Shown: positions 1-8,325, counted from the first letter of the stretch. The stretch: DNA of 20,605 nucleotides from Proteocatella sp051653405 (GCA_051653405.1 JBOFWC010000245.1:1-20605), one strand, 5' to 3'. Notes: generated by a model not told the origin, from the sequence alone. Made by a program: numbers and translations.

Positions 1-93
1 TATATTGGTGAAAGTAAACTGTCGACTGTAGTTGTCTAAGGTATTAATTCAGATGCTAAAATGTATTCCAATAATGAGAAAGGAAGAGGAGTT

Positions 94-122
94 GTGAGGG
101 GTTTTAAAAATATAAAAATGAA
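94..122 (+). pseudogene. 5' fragment of an MCP gene interrupted by an insertion sequence
   Basis: A GTG codon at 94 follows a purine-rich ribosome-binding stretch (AGGAAGAGGAG, 81-91). It opens a frame reading MRGFKNIKMK, which resembles the cytoplasmic N-terminus of methyl-accepting chemotaxis proteins just before the first membrane helix. The frame runs into the left end of the insertion sequence at 123 and stops a few codons later. The two bases left over at 121-122 plus base 1921 form a Lys codon and continue in frame into the membrane helix of the downstream MCP. I infer that this is the original start of that gene. The fragment is short, so the similarity is suggestive; the in-frame junction is the stronger evidence. 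Confidence 0.6.
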
Positions 123-150
123 GGGGCTGTGAAATAACTCCCTGACAAAT

Positions 151-194
151 AAAAAGAGGTCCGTTAGCTCGGAAGAGCTGACGGACCTCTTTTT
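151..194 (+). terminator. Strong stem-loop just inside the left end of the IS
   Basis: Bases 151-164 (AAAAAGAGGTCCGT) are perfectly complementary to 181-194. A G-U pair and five further pairs (166-170 with 175-179) follow, around a GGAA loop. The right arm ends in a run of T, as in an intrinsic terminator. Placed ahead of the transposase start, it probably stops transcription entering from the flanking gene, a common way for insertion sequences to limit transposase expression. It would also cut off any MCP transcript arriving from upstream. Confidence 0.75.
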
Positions 195-215
195 GTGGTA
201 AAATTTTACGTACCA

Positions 216-1790
216 ATGAAAAACATTACCACTAATCATTCTAAAGCGAAACAGGCATTTTTGCCACTATTCATTTCGGATTTTCTGGATATTTGTGATC
301 CTGTGCTGGTTTTCGACAAATTCATGGAGGGAATTGACTTGGAGAAGTACCTGCGGAATGTTCCGGAACACGTTACCGGACGCATCAGATACAACCCGAC
401 CAGCATGCTGAAAACAATCTTATTCGGATTTATGACCAATGGATATATTTCGCTCCGTGAGCTCGAAGATAGCTGCAAGGTCAATCTTCGTTTCATGTAT
501 CTCATGGAGCATCAGACACCATCCTATCGAACCTTTGGATATTTCATCGAAAATGTATTGAAGTCATCCATAGAGGAGTTATTCAAGGATATCAATAAAG
601 CTATCTTTGCTGAGGAGCATGTGGATCTGAGTCATTTGTATATCGATGGCTCAAAGTTCGAGGCAAATGCCAATAAATACAGCTGGGTTTGGAAGAAAGC
701 GACCGAAAAATCCAGATACAGACTTTTTGAAAAGATTACCCTGCTGCTCAATGAAATCAACAACGAACTTGCTGGCTTTGGTATCCGCATTGAAACGAAT
801 ACAGAATATGTTCCAGATTATTTGGATGAAATCACGAAACGCTATGCGAAAATCGTGGGCATTGACTACTCCACATTCGTCTATGGCAAAGGGCATCATA
901 AGACGCCGCAGCAACGCCACTATGAGCGGCTGCGAGAATATACGGCAAAGCTCCAGGAGTATGTCGAAAAGATTGCTGTTTGTGGTCCAGCTCGGAACAG
1001 TTATTCAAAGACGGACCATTCTGCAACTTTCATGCGGATCAAGACGGATTATATGGGCAACGACCAGCTGCTGCCGGCTTATAATGTGCAGTTTGGGATT
1101 GCCGATGAGTATATTGCCGTAGCCGACGTAAATCAGTATCGTTCCGACATGGACTGTTTCGTTCCTTTGCTAGAGAAATTCCATGAAACTTATGGATTTT
1201 ATCCCCAATATCCTGTCGCTGATGCAGGCTATGGCTCTTACAACAACTACATCTATTGCGAGCAGCATGGGATGAAAAAGTATATGAAGTTTACCATGTT
1301 CAAAAAGGAAACGACGGACAAAAAGTATCGAGACAATCCGTTCCGGGCCGTAAACTTCAAGATAGACGAAGAAGGAACTCTGCGCTGCCCTGCAGGAAAA
1401 GCCTTTCATTTTCAATACCGTCGGAATGTAAAAGGCAACCAATACGGACGGCAGGAAGAAATCTACCAGTGCGAAGATTGCACAGAGTGTCCATATGCCG
1501 CTCAATGTAAGAAAACAGATAAAAAACGGACAATCCAGCTCAATCATGAACTGACATCCATGCATCAAGAAGTCGTGGAAAACTTAGAGAGCATCCATGG
1601 AGCGCTGCTGCGGATGAATCGTTCCATTCAATCTGAAGGTACCTTCGGCATCCTGAAAAACAACCGCTGGTATAAACGAATCGTGCGAAAAGGCATGGAA
1701 CAGGTTCGTCTAGAGATTTTCCTGGTTTCTATCGGTTACAACCTATATAAATATTACAATAAAACATTGCGAATCAAAAAAGCCGCATAA
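216..1790 (+). CDS. IS1182-family DDE transposase
   Basis: This is the transposase that moves the surrounding insertion sequence. The product is 524 residues from the ATG at 216; an in-frame GTG at 195 is the alternative, and neither has a clear ribosome-binding site. The N-terminal part (about residues 1-110) matches the helical domain typical of IS1182 transposases. Candidate catalytic residues are Asp144 (YIDGSKFEANANKY), Asp336 (VADAGYGSYN) and Glu474 (SIQSEGTFGILK). Before the last of these is a cysteine cluster (CEDCTECPYAAQC, about 419-431), likely a zinc-binding insert. No frameshift or stop interrupts it, so the element may still be active. Other frames inside it are shadows. Family assignment is confident; the exact start is not. 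Confidence 0.92.
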   Translation: MKNITTNHSKAKQAFLPLFISDFLDICDPVLVFDKFMEGIDLEKYLRNVPEHVTGRIRYNPTSMLKTILFGFMTNGYISLRELEDSCKVNLRFMYLMEHQTPSYRTFGYFIENVLKSSIEELFKDINKAIFAEEHVDLSHLYIDGSKFEANANKYSWVWKKATEKSRYRLFEKITLLLNEINNELAGFGIRIETNTEYVPDYLDEITKRYAKIVGIDYSTFVYGKGHHKTPQQRHYERLREYTAKLQEYVEKIAVCGPARNSYSKTDHSATFMRIKTDYMGNDQLLPAYNVQFGIADEYIAVADVNQYRSDMDCFVPLLEKFHETYGFYPQYPVADAGYGSYNNYIYCEQHGMKKYMKFTMFKKETTDKKYRDNPFRAVNFKIDEEGTLRCPAGKAFHFQYRRNVKGNQYGRQEEIYQCEDCTECPYAAQCKKTDKKRTIQLNHELTSMHQEVVENLESIHGALLRMNRSIQSEGTFGILKNNRWYKRIVRKGMEQVRLEIFLVSIGYNLYKYYNKTLRIKKAA

Positions 1791-1879
1791 GCTGAAAAGT
1801 TGCAGTTCTTATGGGGAAAGGGGGCGTATACTCTTTTTTCGGATTTATCTTGTGAAAAAATCAAAATGGACACAAAAAA

Positions 1880-1920
1880 GGAGCTGTGGACAAAATGATT
1901 CCTCATTTTGTCACAGCCCC
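1880..1920 (+). repeat. Hairpin at the right end of the IS, containing the terminal repeat and a ribosome-binding site
   Basis: The right terminal repeat is part of an inverted repeat. Bases 1880-1898 (GGAGCTGTGGACAAAATGA) pair with 1903-1920 around a TTCC loop, with one bulged base. The left arm carries AAGGAG (1878-1883), a GTG (1886) and an ATG (1895), all in frame with the truncated MCP. An RNA of this region could therefore both fold up and carry an initiation site. The arm may exist for transposase recognition, with the initiation signal a by-product. Confidence 0.65.
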
Positions 1921-3151
1921 ATTTTTAATTGTTGCTAGCTTAATTGGAATTGTGGGGGTCGTGGAGGTTACAATAAGCGATGACATAATGAGTGCAAAAT
2001 TAAGCGTTGTGATGATGATAGTGAGTATAGTAGGTTTTGTAATAACAAGTTTTATTGGCTTAATATTATCAAAAGATATAAACGAAAATATTAAGCGGAT
2101 TCGTTTACTTGGGGATAAAATTGCAAATTACGATTTATCATATCAATTTAAAATTACTAGAAAAGATGAATTTGGAAAAATTGAAGAGTGCTTACTTAAA
2201 ATACAAAATAATATTAAAGAAATCGTTAAAAATATTGCTGAAAATTCTCGTGAAATGACTATTTCTACGGAAAAACTCTCTGAAACAATAGAAGAATTGA
2301 CCTCGCAAGCTATAAGTGTAAATAAAGCTGTAAATGATATCGCAAGCGATATGAAAAAAACAAGTGCAGAAAGTGAGGCTGTCAGTGCATCTATTCAAGA
2401 AGTTGATTCGAGTATAAGCATTCTTTCAGAAAAAGCTATAAATGGGAATAGTAGTTCCAACGAATTTAAAAAAAGAGCAATGAAAGCTAATGCAGATAGT
2501 AAAAATGCTATTAAAGAGTCAACTAATATGCTTTCAGAAAAAAAAGAAAAACTGATGATAGCCATTGAATCTGGAAAGGTTAGTAAAAATATAAAAAGTA
2601 TGGCTGATGCGATCGCCAACATAGCAGGGCAAACAAATTTACTTGCACTTAATGCAGCTGTTGAGGCTTCGAGGGCTGGAGAGCATGGGAAAGGCTTTGC
2701 AGTTGTAGCTGAAGAAGTGAGAAAGCTTGCAGAAGAGTCTAAAGAAGCAGTGCAAGATATTATTAAAACGATAGGCAAAGTACATGAGGCGTTTAAAAAC
2801 AGTATTGAAACCGGAAACGACATATTAAGCTTTGTGGAAAGAGATGTACAAAAGAGTTTTGGCGAGTATGGAAATACTGCAAATAATTATTATAATGATT
2901 CTGATTTTGTAAATAAGATGTCAGAAGATATTGCGGTTATGTCAGAAAGAATTGCAGAAACTGTAGAACAAGTAAATAATGCTGTACAAAATATGGCGCA
3001 CGCAGTACGGAATTCTAGTGAAAAAATTGAAATAATAAAAGAAAATAGAAATAAAACATCACTCGCTATTGAACAGGTGACTTTAACAGCTCAGAGACAA
3101 GGGGAATATGTCAAAAAAATTAACGAGATAGCTTCAAAATTCAGTGTTTGA
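1895..3151 (+). CDS. Methyl-accepting chemotaxis protein, 3' part, N-terminus replaced by IS sequence
   Basis: MCPs pass a ligand signal across the membrane to CheA/CheW. From ATG 1895 this part has 418 residues, the first nine from the IS. There are two hydrophobic segments, about residues 10-25 (PFLIVASLIGIVGVVEV) and 37-58 (before SKDI). A HAMP region follows (about 59-110), then a long coiled-coil signalling domain with the conserved tip IAGQTNLLALNAAVEASRAG (about 242-261) and KGFAVVAEE. The two membrane segments are only about a dozen residues apart, where relatives carry a ligand-binding domain of 100 or more residues, so it appears sensorless. A GTG at 1886 is the other possible start, but it sits only two bases after the AAGGAG at 1878-1883. 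The original gene started at 94. Whether this remnant is translated is unknown. Confidence 0.8.
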   Translation: MIPHFVTAPFLIVASLIGIVGVVEVTISDDIMSAKLSVVMMIVSIVGFVITSFIGLILSKDINENIKRIRLLGDKIANYDLSYQFKITRKDEFGKIEECLLKIQNNIKEIVKNIAENSREMTISTEKLSETIEELTSQAISVNKAVNDIASDMKKTSAESEAVSASIQEVDSSISILSEKAINGNSSSNEFKKRAMKANADSKNAIKESTNMLSEKKEKLMIAIESGKVSKNIKSMADAIANIAGQTNLLALNAAVEASRAGEHGKGFAVVAEEVRKLAEESKEAVQDIIKTIGKVHEAFKNSIETGNDILSFVERDVQKSFGEYGNTANNYYNDSDFVNKMSEDIAVMSERIAETVEQVNNAVQNMAHAVRNSSEKIEIIKENRNKTSLAIEQVTLTAQRQGEYVKKINEIASKFSV

Positions 3152-3338
3152 TTAAGCGTTGATTTTGAAATGAACTGCGGAGTATGGTAAGTAGATGAAC
3201 GCTGCGAATTAAAACACTGTAGATATCTTTTTATTATTTGGCAGCTTGATTTTATAGATTTTGGGTTTGGTTTTGTTTAAAAGATAAATTGATATTAAGT
3301 GAAGTTTACGATTTTGTTTTTACAGAAAACAGGAAGAG

Positions 3339-3368
3339 TTTATTACAATATTTGATTGTTGTAATAAA
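3339..3368. promoter_or_regulatory. Perfect 10-10-10 inverted repeat upstream of the molybdoenzyme operon
   Basis: TTTATTACAA at 3339-3348 is exactly complementary to TTGTAATAAA at 3359-3368, with a 10-base spacer. It ends 26 bases before the chosen start of the catalytic subunit, next to the ribosome-binding site. This is the geometry of a dimeric regulator's operator, or of a 5' leader hairpin. I do not recognise it as a standard FNR or CRP box. The rest of the gap from 3152 to 3394 is AT-rich and shows no clear gene or strong terminator. Confidence 0.5.
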
Positions 3369-3394
3369 AACAGAAAGGAAGGATGGTTTTGACA

Positions 3395-5776
3395 ATGTCA
3401 ATTTCAAGACGGACGTTTATCAAAGGTGGCGTTGCCACTACACTTCTAGCTGCCGCTTCCGGCGGAATGATGTCGTATAAATCATGGTTACACCCAGTGG
3501 AAGCGCTTGCCGAGGGTACCACCGAAAGGGTTGCTCATACGTTTCATCAGGCGCATTGTGGAGGACATTGTTCACTGAAATGCACAGTGCGTGATGGGCG
3601 TATTGCACTGATCGAACCCAATGATTGGCCTAACCCTTATATGTCTACGGTTTGCCTCAAAGGAATATCGGAGATTCAACATATTTACAGTATCGAACGT
3701 ATTCAGACGCCACTAAGGCGTGTCGGTGAGCGTGGAGAGGGTAAATTTGTTCCTATCACATGGCAAGAGGCATTCAACACTATTGAACAAGAATTGAAAA
3801 AAATTCAAGAAAAGAATGGAAAAGACAGTGTCCTTATCGGGCAAGCACCGGAAGCAAATTATCCGTTTCTACAGCAAATTCTTGGCGCGCAAAAAGATGG
3901 CAAACGAGGTATTGATATAGGAATTGGAAATGGTTTTGACCCTGCCTTAGGCGGCGTTGGCTATGGCTTTGGTCAAAGTGAGATCCGTGATTGGGTGAAT
4001 GCATCAGTGATCCTCAATGTTGGCTCTAATCCACTTGAAACAAGCCTGATAGATGCGAGGCATATCTTTGACGCAAAAGAAGCTGGGACAAAAATTATTA
4101 CAATTGATCCGCATTTTAGTACGACTGCATCGAAATCAGACCAATGGATTCCAATTAAACCGGGGACTGACTGTGAACTCTTCCTTGGCATGATCAGCCT
4201 CGTTTTAGAGAACAACTGGTATGATAAGGAGTATGTTATTGCCAATACTTCCCTTCCGTTTCTGATGGATGTTGAAACTGGAAAGCTTTTACGCGAGCGC
4301 GGAGAAGCTCCTAGTGAGAAAAAAGATAGTAAGGATCCCCTAAATCCATTTATGGTGTTGGATTCTGAAAATGGCTCAGTTAAGGCATACAATACTAAAG
4401 GAGTGACGCCTGCACTCGAAGGTGAGTTTGAGATTGGAGGTAGAAAGGTTCAGACCGTCTTTTCTGCGTTGAAGGCGCAACAGAAAAAGTATAGTCTTTC
4501 TTGGGCAAGTGAAAGAACGGGAATTGCACAAGATGATTTTGTCAAAATGACAAAATTGTATGCGACAACAAAGCCCGCGCTTATTAACATTGGCTGGGGT
4601 GGCGCTGACAAGTGGAGCAATGCTGACATAACTGGCCATGCCGTCGTAATACTGGCCTCACTGACTGGTAATATTGGAGTGAAAGGCGGTGGTGCCGGTT
4701 GTTATATCGGGAACTATGTCTCGCACTCTGCGGCACTCGGTGCGTGGAAACTTCCAGCGAAATTTACTACTGCACCTAGCCCGATTCCTGTCTATGATAT
4801 GCGCTACCAGAATAATAACGTCAAGGCAATGATCGCAATTGGGGATACCATTCATATGCATTATGGGAACATGAATACTCAATTGAAATGGGTGGAGAGT
4901 CTTGAATTTATTGTCGGCATTGATATGTATTTCACGCCCAGTATGAATTATGCCGATATCGTCTTACCTGTATGTACTAAATTCGAGTGCGATGAGGAGG
5001 TAGGCGGGTTAAAAGTTGCGCGTAACCATGTGATGCTTCGCGAGAAAGTGATTGACCCTCTGTTTGAAAGTTGGACTGATTTTCAAATTGAACGTGAGTT
5101 TGCAAGACGCTGGGGAGTCGGAGAATTCTACCCTGGGACTGCAGAACAGTATGTAGCGTACCAACTGGAGAAGTCAACTGATCCAAAGTTGTCGGGTATA
5201 ACACTAGCGGCATTGAAGAAAAACAACGGGATTATGCAGTTGGTAGGCTGTGAACAGCCTTATAGGGCATATACCAACAAGGTCTTTAAGACGGAATCAG
5301 GTAAATTACAACTGTACTACGAAAACCTTAGTAGCTTTGGTCAAGCGCTTCCCACCTTCGAGGGACAGAACGAAGCTTTCGATGAAAACAAGTTGGTTGA
5401 AAAGTATCCTTTGCAGTTTAGTCAGCCTCGCACAAAATACCACATCCATAGCCAGTTCTGCGATGCTAGTTGGATACAGCAGTATTACGAAGCGGTACTA
5501 GAAATAAATCCGGTTGATGCGAAATCAAGGAATTTGCATCAAGGAGATGTGGTCGAAGTATTTAATGATCGTGGTAAATTCAAATGCCATTGTCAACTCA
5601 ACGAAGCTGTACGTCCTGGTGCGATTCGCATGTACGAAGGAATGTGGGAGAAGTATATGAAAGAAGGTTCTATACAAAATGTAACCAACGACGCGCGCAA
5701 TAGGCGTGGCTATAATTTAGTCAATGGGCCAGTTGTGCCATTCAATGACACACTCGTCCAAGTCAGAAAGGCTTAG
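3395..5776 (+). CDS. Tat-exported molybdopterin oxidoreductase catalytic subunit, DMSO reductase family
   Basis: This is the catalytic subunit of a respiratory reductase or dehydrogenase outside the membrane, binding bis-pterin molybdenum (or tungsten) cofactor and one [4Fe-4S] cluster. The product is 793 residues from ATG 3395; an earlier in-frame ATG (3383) abuts the AAAGGAAGG site and fits poorly. The N-terminus has a twin-arginine signal, SRRTFIKGG, and a hydrophobic Ala-rich stretch. The cluster ligands are Cys55, 59, 63 and 87 (CGGHCSLKC, then TVCLKG). Cofactor-binding features include LNVGSNPLETS and the C-terminal dinucleotide-binding domain (HIHSQFCDASW, NPVDAKSRNLHQGDVVEVF). The usual metal-ligand position reads GNGFDPALGG, with no Cys or in-frame TGA, so Asp182 is a possible ligand. 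It is first in an operon with ferredoxin, anchor and chaperone genes. The family is clear; the substrate (DMSO, polysulfide, thiosulfate, other) is not. Confidence 0.93.
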   Translation: MSISRRTFIKGGVATTLLAAASGGMMSYKSWLHPVEALAEGTTERVAHTFHQAHCGGHCSLKCTVRDGRIALIEPNDWPNPYMSTVCLKGISEIQHIYSIERIQTPLRRVGERGEGKFVPITWQEAFNTIEQELKKIQEKNGKDSVLIGQAPEANYPFLQQILGAQKDGKRGIDIGIGNGFDPALGGVGYGFGQSEIRDWVNASVILNVGSNPLETSLIDARHIFDAKEAGTKIITIDPHFSTTASKSDQWIPIKPGTDCELFLGMISLVLENNWYDKEYVIANTSLPFLMDVETGKLLRERGEAPSEKKDSKDPLNPFMVLDSENGSVKAYNTKGVTPALEGEFEIGGRKVQTVFSALKAQQKKYSLSWASERTGIAQDDFVKMTKLYATTKPALINIGWGGADKWSNADITGHAVVILASLTGNIGVKGGGAGCYIGNYVSHSAALGAWKLPAKFTTAPSPIPVYDMRYQNNNVKAMIAIGDTIHMHYGNMNTQLKWVESLEFIVGIDMYFTPSMNYADIVLPVCTKFECDEEVGGLKVARNHVMLREKVIDPLFESWTDFQIEREFARRWGVGEFYPGTAEQYVAYQLEKSTDPKLSGITLAALKKNNGIMQLVGCEQPYRAYTNKVFKTESGKLQLYYENLSSFGQALPTFEGQNEAFDENKLVEKYPLQFSQPRTKYHIHSQFCDASWIQQYYEAVLEINPVDAKSRNLHQGDVVEVFNDRGKFKCHCQLNEAVRPGAIRMYEGMWEKYMKEGSIQNVTNDARNRRGYNLVNGPVVPFNDTLVQVRKA

Positions 5777-5786
5777 GTGTGCACAT

Positions 5787-6401
5787 ATGAAACTGGGAAT
5801 TGTTATAAATCTTGCGCGCTGTATTGGCTGTCAGACCTGTGCTAACGCATGTAAGATGCAAAATAACGTGCCTATGGGAATGATTTGGAATCGTGTTATA
5901 ACCGTGAACACGGATGTTATCGACGGGGCTGTAGGGGTTTATCCTAATCTCACACGCTCCTATATGCCAATTGCCTGCCAGCACTGTGAGAATCCTGCGT
6001 GCTTAAAAGTCTGTCCGGTAGGAGCGACTTATAAAGATGATATGGGACGCGTTGAAATTGATTATGAAAGATGTATTGGTTGCCGCTATTGCATGGCGGC
6101 ATGTCCTTATAATGCTCGCAATTTTAATTGGGGAGAAGCGAAACGTGATCCGGATTTTAATTATGGAGATAAAGACGTGCCGGTGCGCCCCAAAAATGTT
6201 GCCGAGAAATGCACTTTGTGTAAGGAGCGAACCGATAAAGGCTTGAAACCAATGTGCGTAGAAGTCTGCCCGGCGCAGGCTAGGGTGTTTGGTGATCTTG
6301 ATGATCCTAATAGTGAAATAGCAAAATTGCTTCGCACCAAGAAAGCCGTTCGTCTTCTTGAAGAAAAGGGCACTAGGCCCCAAATTTTCTATATCCGATA
6401 A
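5787..6401 (+). CDS. Four-cluster [4Fe-4S] electron-transfer subunit, DmsB/PsrB type
   Basis: This subunit carries electrons between the membrane anchor and the catalytic subunit. The product is 204 residues from ATG 5787, just after the catalytic gene's stop; an upstream in-frame ATG would overlap that gene and add 21 unrelated residues. Four cysteine groups are visible in the order usual for the family: CIGCQTCANAC, CQHCENPACLKVCP, CIGCRYCMAACP, and CTLC with a later CVEVCP. That is enough for four [4Fe-4S] clusters. There is no signal peptide, as expected for a subunit carried out by its Tat-tagged partner. Length and spacing are ordinary for the family. Confident call. Confidence 0.95.
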   Translation: MKLGIVINLARCIGCQTCANACKMQNNVPMGMIWNRVITVNTDVIDGAVGVYPNLTRSYMPIACQHCENPACLKVCPVGATYKDDMGRVEIDYERCIGCRYCMAACPYNARNFNWGEAKRDPDFNYGDKDVPVRPKNVAEKCTLCKERTDKGLKPMCVEVCPAQARVFGDLDDPNSEIAKLLRTKKAVRLLEEKGTRPQIFYIR

Positions 6402-6415
6402 GGGAGGGGAAATCA

Positions 6416-7648
6416 ATGGATAAGAAGATATTTAATAGCAGCGTAGTACTTCTTGGGTTGATGACTTTAGCAGGAATAGGAGCGTGGATATACCAACTCA
6501 TAAACGGTCTTGGTGTTACGGGAATGAACAACGGCACTTCCTGGGGCCTATACATTGCATGTTTCATGTTTATGGTCGGTCTTTCGGCTGGTGGACTTAT
6601 CGTGGCATCGTCTGCTTCGATATTCCATATCGAGGCATATAAAAAAGTCGCATTGCCTGCAATACTTGTTTCGACTATCAGTGTCATAATGGCGGTATTA
6701 TTCGTGACAATCGATATCGGCAGCGGCGTCTTTCGCGGCTACAATTTCCTTCTTCACCCTAATCTCAGGTCTCCGCTCATCTGGGATATTACAGTAATTT
6801 CATGCTACTTGTCTATCAATCTCGTCTATCTATACCTTATGACGTCCGAAAAAGCAGATGCAGGAAAGATTGGGATAGTCTCACGCTTTGCGCTACCGAC
6901 GGCCATTCTGGTGCATTCTGTAACAGCTTGGATATTTGGATTGCAGATCGCGCGTGAAGGCTGGCATTCGGCTATTATGGCGCCGTTATTCGTTGCATCG
7001 GCGATGGATTCCGGCTTAGCAATGCTATTGATCGTCTTGTTGGTCCTTAGAAAAATGAATGTGTTCTATACAGACCAGAAGATCATATCCAGTCTTGCCG
7101 CTCTCCTTGCAACTTGCGTCGCAGTTGATGGTTTTTTTGTAGGGTGTGAAATGCTAACAGCTTTTTATCCAGGAACTGAGGCGGGCATGGAAATTCTTTC
7201 TGAGATGTTTACTGGTTCTATGGCACTATTTTTTTGGAGCGAGATCATCGTTGGCGTTGCAATTCCGTTTTCTATCCTTGTATTCGCGAAGAATCGGAAT
7301 AGCAATATGCTTATAATGATTGCTTCGGCTGGTGTAGTGATAGGTGTATTCTGCAAGCGCATCTGGCTATTGCTTACTTCTTTTATCCATAGCAATATTA
7401 GCGGAGCACCTGGTTTGATTAGCGGATCAAGCGCTAGTGCCCATTCTAGTGGGACTGCTGCGTGGGCCACGGTAAGTTCATATGCACCGACCTGGGTCGA
7501 ATTTTTAATTGTTATTGGAGTTTTTTCCGCAGGTATTTTGGCTTTTATGCTTTTAGTAAAGTTGTTTTGCGTGGATTCGGGACGCGGAATTCGAAATTTT
7601 ATCAAAGGTGCTTTTAGTATCGTAGCGATAAAGACAAGAAAGGCTTGA
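6416..7648 (+). CDS. NrfD/PsrC-type membrane anchor and quinone-reactive subunit
   Basis: This integral membrane subunit exchanges electrons with the quinone pool and anchors the enzyme. The product is 410 residues, preceded by a strong AGGGAGGGG site ending about five bases before the ATG. I count roughly nine to ten hydrophobic helices across the length. Typical NrfD-family features include the early Gly/Ser-rich helix (VGLSAGGLIVASS) and the loop HPNLRSPLIWDI, close to the RSPxIWD pattern of PsrC/NrfD proteins. Its stop overlaps the region just before the chaperone start, so the four genes are tightly coupled. The NrfD type, rather than the shorter DmsC type, leaves the quinone and direction of electron flow open. 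Confidence 0.9.
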   Translation: MDKKIFNSSVVLLGLMTLAGIGAWIYQLINGLGVTGMNNGTSWGLYIACFMFMVGLSAGGLIVASSASIFHIEAYKKVALPAILVSTISVIMAVLFVTIDIGSGVFRGYNFLLHPNLRSPLIWDITVISCYLSINLVYLYLMTSEKADAGKIGIVSRFALPTAILVHSVTAWIFGLQIAREGWHSAIMAPLFVASAMDSGLAMLLIVLLVLRKMNVFYTDQKIISSLAALLATCVAVDGFFVGCEMLTAFYPGTEAGMEILSEMFTGSMALFFWSEIIVGVAIPFSILVFAKNRNSNMLIMIASAGVVIGVFCKRIWLLLTSFIHSNISGAPGLISGSSASAHSSGTAAWATVSSYAPTWVEFLIVIGVFSAGILAFMLLVKLFCVDSGRGIRNFIKGAFSIVAIKTRKA

Positions 7649-7653
7649 TAACG

Positions 7654-8298
7654 ATGTTTTCTAAAGATATTTGGCGCACTCATAGCGAGTGGTACAGCTT
7701 TTTTGGGAATAGCCTTCTCTCTCCAATGTCTAGTGATAGCGCAATGGGACTTGAACCACGCTTTTGGGATGAATTCCCATTTGCTTTTCATGAAAAGGCA
7801 ATGGAAGGATTACAAGATCTTCAGGCTGCCACGAGGCGTTATGAGAATATTGATGCCTTTGATGTATTGCGGGATATCAATCTTGCCTATACAAAGCTGT
7901 TCATCGGGCCTCCTCGCCCCGCTGCTCCACCATGGGAAACTGCATACCGTTCAAAAGTTGATAAATCAGTGCTTTTTGGACAGGCAACGTTTGAGATGCA
8001 TGATAATTTAAGGAAAGCAGGTTTGGCAATCAATAATGAAAAACATCAGCTTGCTGACCATATTGGTCTTGAATTATTGTATCTTGCGGCTGCAAGTGAC
8101 AACTTCTCTACTGGAAAGTCTCAGTTACTTAATGTAAGGGAAATACGTATTTTTATCGAGGAGCGCTTATTATCCTGGATTGGTAGTTTTACTGAAGCAG
8201 TTATTAAGAGTGATTCAAGCGGCTATTATGCGGGAATGACTAAAATGATCTGGGGTGTCCTTCTTTGGGACATTGAGCAATTAAAAGTGTGTGGTTGA
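7654..8298 (+). CDS. TorD/DmsD-family molybdoenzyme maturation chaperone
   Basis: This cytoplasmic chaperone probably binds the catalytic subunit and its Tat signal until cofactor is inserted. The product is 214 residues from ATG 7654, with AAAGG at 7639-7643; an in-frame TTG at 7645 overlaps the anchor gene's stop and is less likely. The protein is predicted all-helical. It contains the family's signature loop, YTKLFIGPPRPAAPPWETAY, and a following DHIGLELLYLA segment equivalent to the conserved EPDHxxxELxFL motif. It closes the structural operon, directly after the membrane anchor, which supports the assignment. Confidence 0.9.
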   Translation: MFSKDIWRTHSEWYSFFGNSLLSPMSSDSAMGLEPRFWDEFPFAFHEKAMEGLQDLQAATRRYENIDAFDVLRDINLAYTKLFIGPPRPAAPPWETAYRSKVDKSVLFGQATFEMHDNLRKAGLAINNEKHQLADHIGLELLYLAAASDNFSTGKSQLLNVREIRIFIEERLLSWIGSFTEAVIKSDSSGYYAGMTKMIWGVLLWDIEQLKVCG

Positions 8299-8325
8299 TT
8301 ATCTGCATGTCTTTACTTCGATGAT

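Larger units (their letters stand above)
123..1920 (+). mobile_element. IS1182-family insertion sequence, complete, about 1.8 kb
   Basis: The element is bounded by terminal inverted repeats: GGGGCTGTGA at 123-132 and its exact complement TCACAGCCCC at 1911-1920. Similarity continues a few bases inward in imperfect form. It holds one long transposase gene of the IS1182 type. I see no simple target-site duplication in the flanks: AAAAATGAA lies to the left and ATTTTTAATT to the right. The flanks are roughly complementary to each other, so insertion into an AT-rich palindromic site is possible. It lies inside an MCP gene, in the same orientation. The boundaries rest on the inverted repeats alone and could be off by a base or two. 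Confidence 0.85.

Noticed and set aside
1800..1832. Outward promoter in the IS end (TTGCAG and TATACT)
   Set aside because: The spacer is 21 bases, too long for a normal promoter.
3289..3480. 63-residue open frame across the start of the molybdoenzyme gene
   Set aside because: It runs through the inverted repeat and ribosome-binding site and overlaps the Tat-signal gene in another frame, with no recognisable domain.
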